NCBI GenBank assembly: GCA_026421135.1
Contig: JAPKCR010000133.1
Location: forward strand, 1-6,544
Direction: 5' to 3'
Origin: Sulfitobacter sp.
GTDB lineage: Bacteria; Pseudomonadota; Alphaproteobacteria; Rhodobacterales; Rhodobacteraceae
DNA: 6,544 nucleotides
Each line of letters opens with the position of its first letter. The stretch's first letter is position 1. Of the stretch, positions 5,546-6,544 are shown in pieces. The notes beneath the pieces are model-generated. The model did not search any database, was not told the origin of the DNA, and saw only the letters and a list, made by a program, of their open reading frames with translations. Made by a program: the position numbers and the translations under genes.

Positions 5546-6544
5546 ATGACAATTTCATCTTCGCTCAACGCAGGGGTTGCAGGATTGCAAGCCAACGCAA
5601 CACGCTTGGCAGCCGTGTCGGACAATATCGCGAATTCGTCCACGTATGGCTATAAGCGGGTTGTTACAGATTTCAATTCCTTGGTGCTCAGCGACGGAAT
5701 CAGCGGGTATACTGCGGGTGGCGTCCGCGCGACCTCCCAACGATTGATCGGCGAAAGCGGGGCTGTAATCAGCACCTCAAATTCAACCGACCTCGCTGTG
5801 CGCGGGCGCGGTTTTCTGCCCGTTACAACAAAAAGTGCGTTTCAAGCTGACGAAACAAGCAGTGAAATGATGCTGTCAACTACGGGTTCATTTCGACTGG
5901 ACGCAGATGGATTGCTGACGACTGAGACAGGTCTGTTGTTGCTTGGTTGGCCCGCCAACCAGGATGGTACCATCGCGAATTTCCCCCGCGACACCAATGA
6001 CGGTCTGCGCCCGATCCAGTTTGCCTTAAACCTAAGCGGTGATCCCACTACTAAAGTCGATATGAGTCTAAACTTGCCAGCAACCTCGACGACCGCGGGC
6101 AGCTCAGGGGAGTCTCAGGTTCTATCAATCGAGTATTTCGACAACCTTGGCACGTCTAAAAGCATCACAATGGAGTTCACGCCGACCGTTCCCGCGACGG
6201 GCACATCAAATGAATGGACAGCTTTGCTGACAGACTCAGCCCAAGACAATGCAGTCGTCGGCGAATACATAATAACCTTTGACGATAGTCGCACGGCGGG
6301 CGGAACAATTGATTCGGTTACCACTCTGTCAGGTGGTGGTTATGATCCAGTTTCAGGCGAAATGATTATCAACGCCGCCAGTGGCCCGATCGAATTCAAT
6401 ATCGGGGCCCTTAATAGTTCCTTTGGGCTTTCTCAATTGTCAGACAGCTTCGCCCCTATTGCGCTTAGCAAAGACGGATCACCAATTGGCAATATGGCAT
6501 CGGTCGAAGTCGACGCGAATGGATACGTGAATGTTCTGTATGAC
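5546..6544 (+). CDS. flgE: Flagellar hook protein FlgE, 3' partial
   Basis: FlgE polymerises into the hook, the flexible joint between basal body and filament, after export through the flagellar type III apparatus. The frame is open for 333 codons to the window edge without a stop; alphaproteobacterial FlgE proteins are usually about 400-440 aa, so the C-terminal rod/hook helix is missing. The N-terminus is the conserved basal-body-rod segment: SSLNAGVAGLQANATRLAAVSDNIANSSTYGYKR in pattern (about residues 4-38, key part DNIAN..TYGYKR). TDLAVRGRGF (about 81-90) matches the FlgE/FlgG core. Beyond residue 90 come Ser/Thr/Asp/Gly-rich beta domains, for example SIEYFDNLGTSKSITMEF (about 193-210), typical of the exposed hook domains. 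No Sec signal is present, as expected. AAGG lies 7 nt before the ATG. The CtrA-like site and dyad upstream suggest its own promoter rather than only read-through from motB. Confidence 0.93.
   Translation, partial: MTISSSLNAGVAGLQANATRLAAVSDNIANSSTYGYKRVVTDFNSLVLSDGISGYTAGGVRATSQRLIGESGAVISTSNSTDLAVRGRGFLPVTTKSAFQADETSSEMMLSTTGSFRLDADGLLTTETGLLLLGWPANQDGTIANFPRDTNDGLRPIQFALNLSGDPTTKVDMSLNLPATSTTAGSSGESQVLSIEYFDNLGTSKSITMEFTPTVPATGTSNEWTALLTDSAQDNAVVGEYIITFDDSRTAGGTIDSVTTLSGGGYDPVSGEMIINAASGPIEFNIGALNSSFGLSQLSDSFAPIALSKDGSPIGNMASVEVDANGYVNVLYD

Noticed and set aside
5007..5558. 183-codon open frame on the - strand antisense to motB
   Set aside because: It lies opposite motB and crosses the gap and flgE start; the product has no recognisable domain and its composition is that of a reverse-frame reading.
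1..6544. Search for a novel defence, mobile or RNA-based system
   Set aside because: All coding space is taken by seven recognisable families, gaps are short, and no direct repeats, integrase-like genes, tRNA or composition shifts are visible.

Overview
The window looks like a chromosomal stretch of a marine alphaproteobacterium of the Rhodobacteraceae (Roseobacter group). I infer this from the character of the proteins (a PncB starting MVDIA..RVWNHKW, a MotB with a GGAWKVAYADFVTAMMAFFM helix), the moderate GC content, the motB-flgE order at the edge of a flagellar locus, and CtrA-like TTAA-N7-nTAAC sites in front of both flagellar genes. No mobile element, RNA gene, CRISPR array or foreign-looking segment is visible. 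No stretch longer than about 125 bases lies outside a gene.

Layout. (1) 1-845, + strand: 3' part of an EamA/DMT-type inner-membrane transporter whose first helix is cut by the window edge. (2) 842-2134, - strand: pncB, nicotinate phosphoribosyltransferase, converging on the transporter. The two stop codons sit in the loop of a perfect 12-bp hairpin that can serve as a terminator for both. (3) 2260-2919, + strand: a MarC-family membrane protein, diverging from pncB. (4) 2900-3502, - strand: pncA, nicotinamidase, overlapping the marC 3' end by 20 nt. (5) 3608-4507, + strand: trhO, tRNA U34 hydroxylase with a rhodanese domain, diverging from pncA and possibly translated from a leaderless transcript. 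(6) 4605-5444, + strand: motB, flagellar stator. (7) 5546-6544, + strand: flgE, flagellar hook protein, cut by the window's right end.

How the genes work together. PncA and PncB catalyse consecutive steps of NAD salvage (nicotinamide to nicotinate to nicotinate mononucleotide). Both are on the - strand but are separated by marC on the opposite strand, so they cannot form a simple operon. motB and flgE open a flagellar block. Both have the same CtrA-like motif upstream, in opposite orientations, which suggests cell-cycle or quorum-linked control of motility as known in this family.

I found no convincing previously undescribed system. The items most worth a second look are the MotB peptidoglycan-binding domain with its usual GHTD motif replaced by GYVR, the shared CtrA-like motifs, the stop-codon hairpin, the 28-bp dyad in front of flgE, and the possible leaderless start of trhO.
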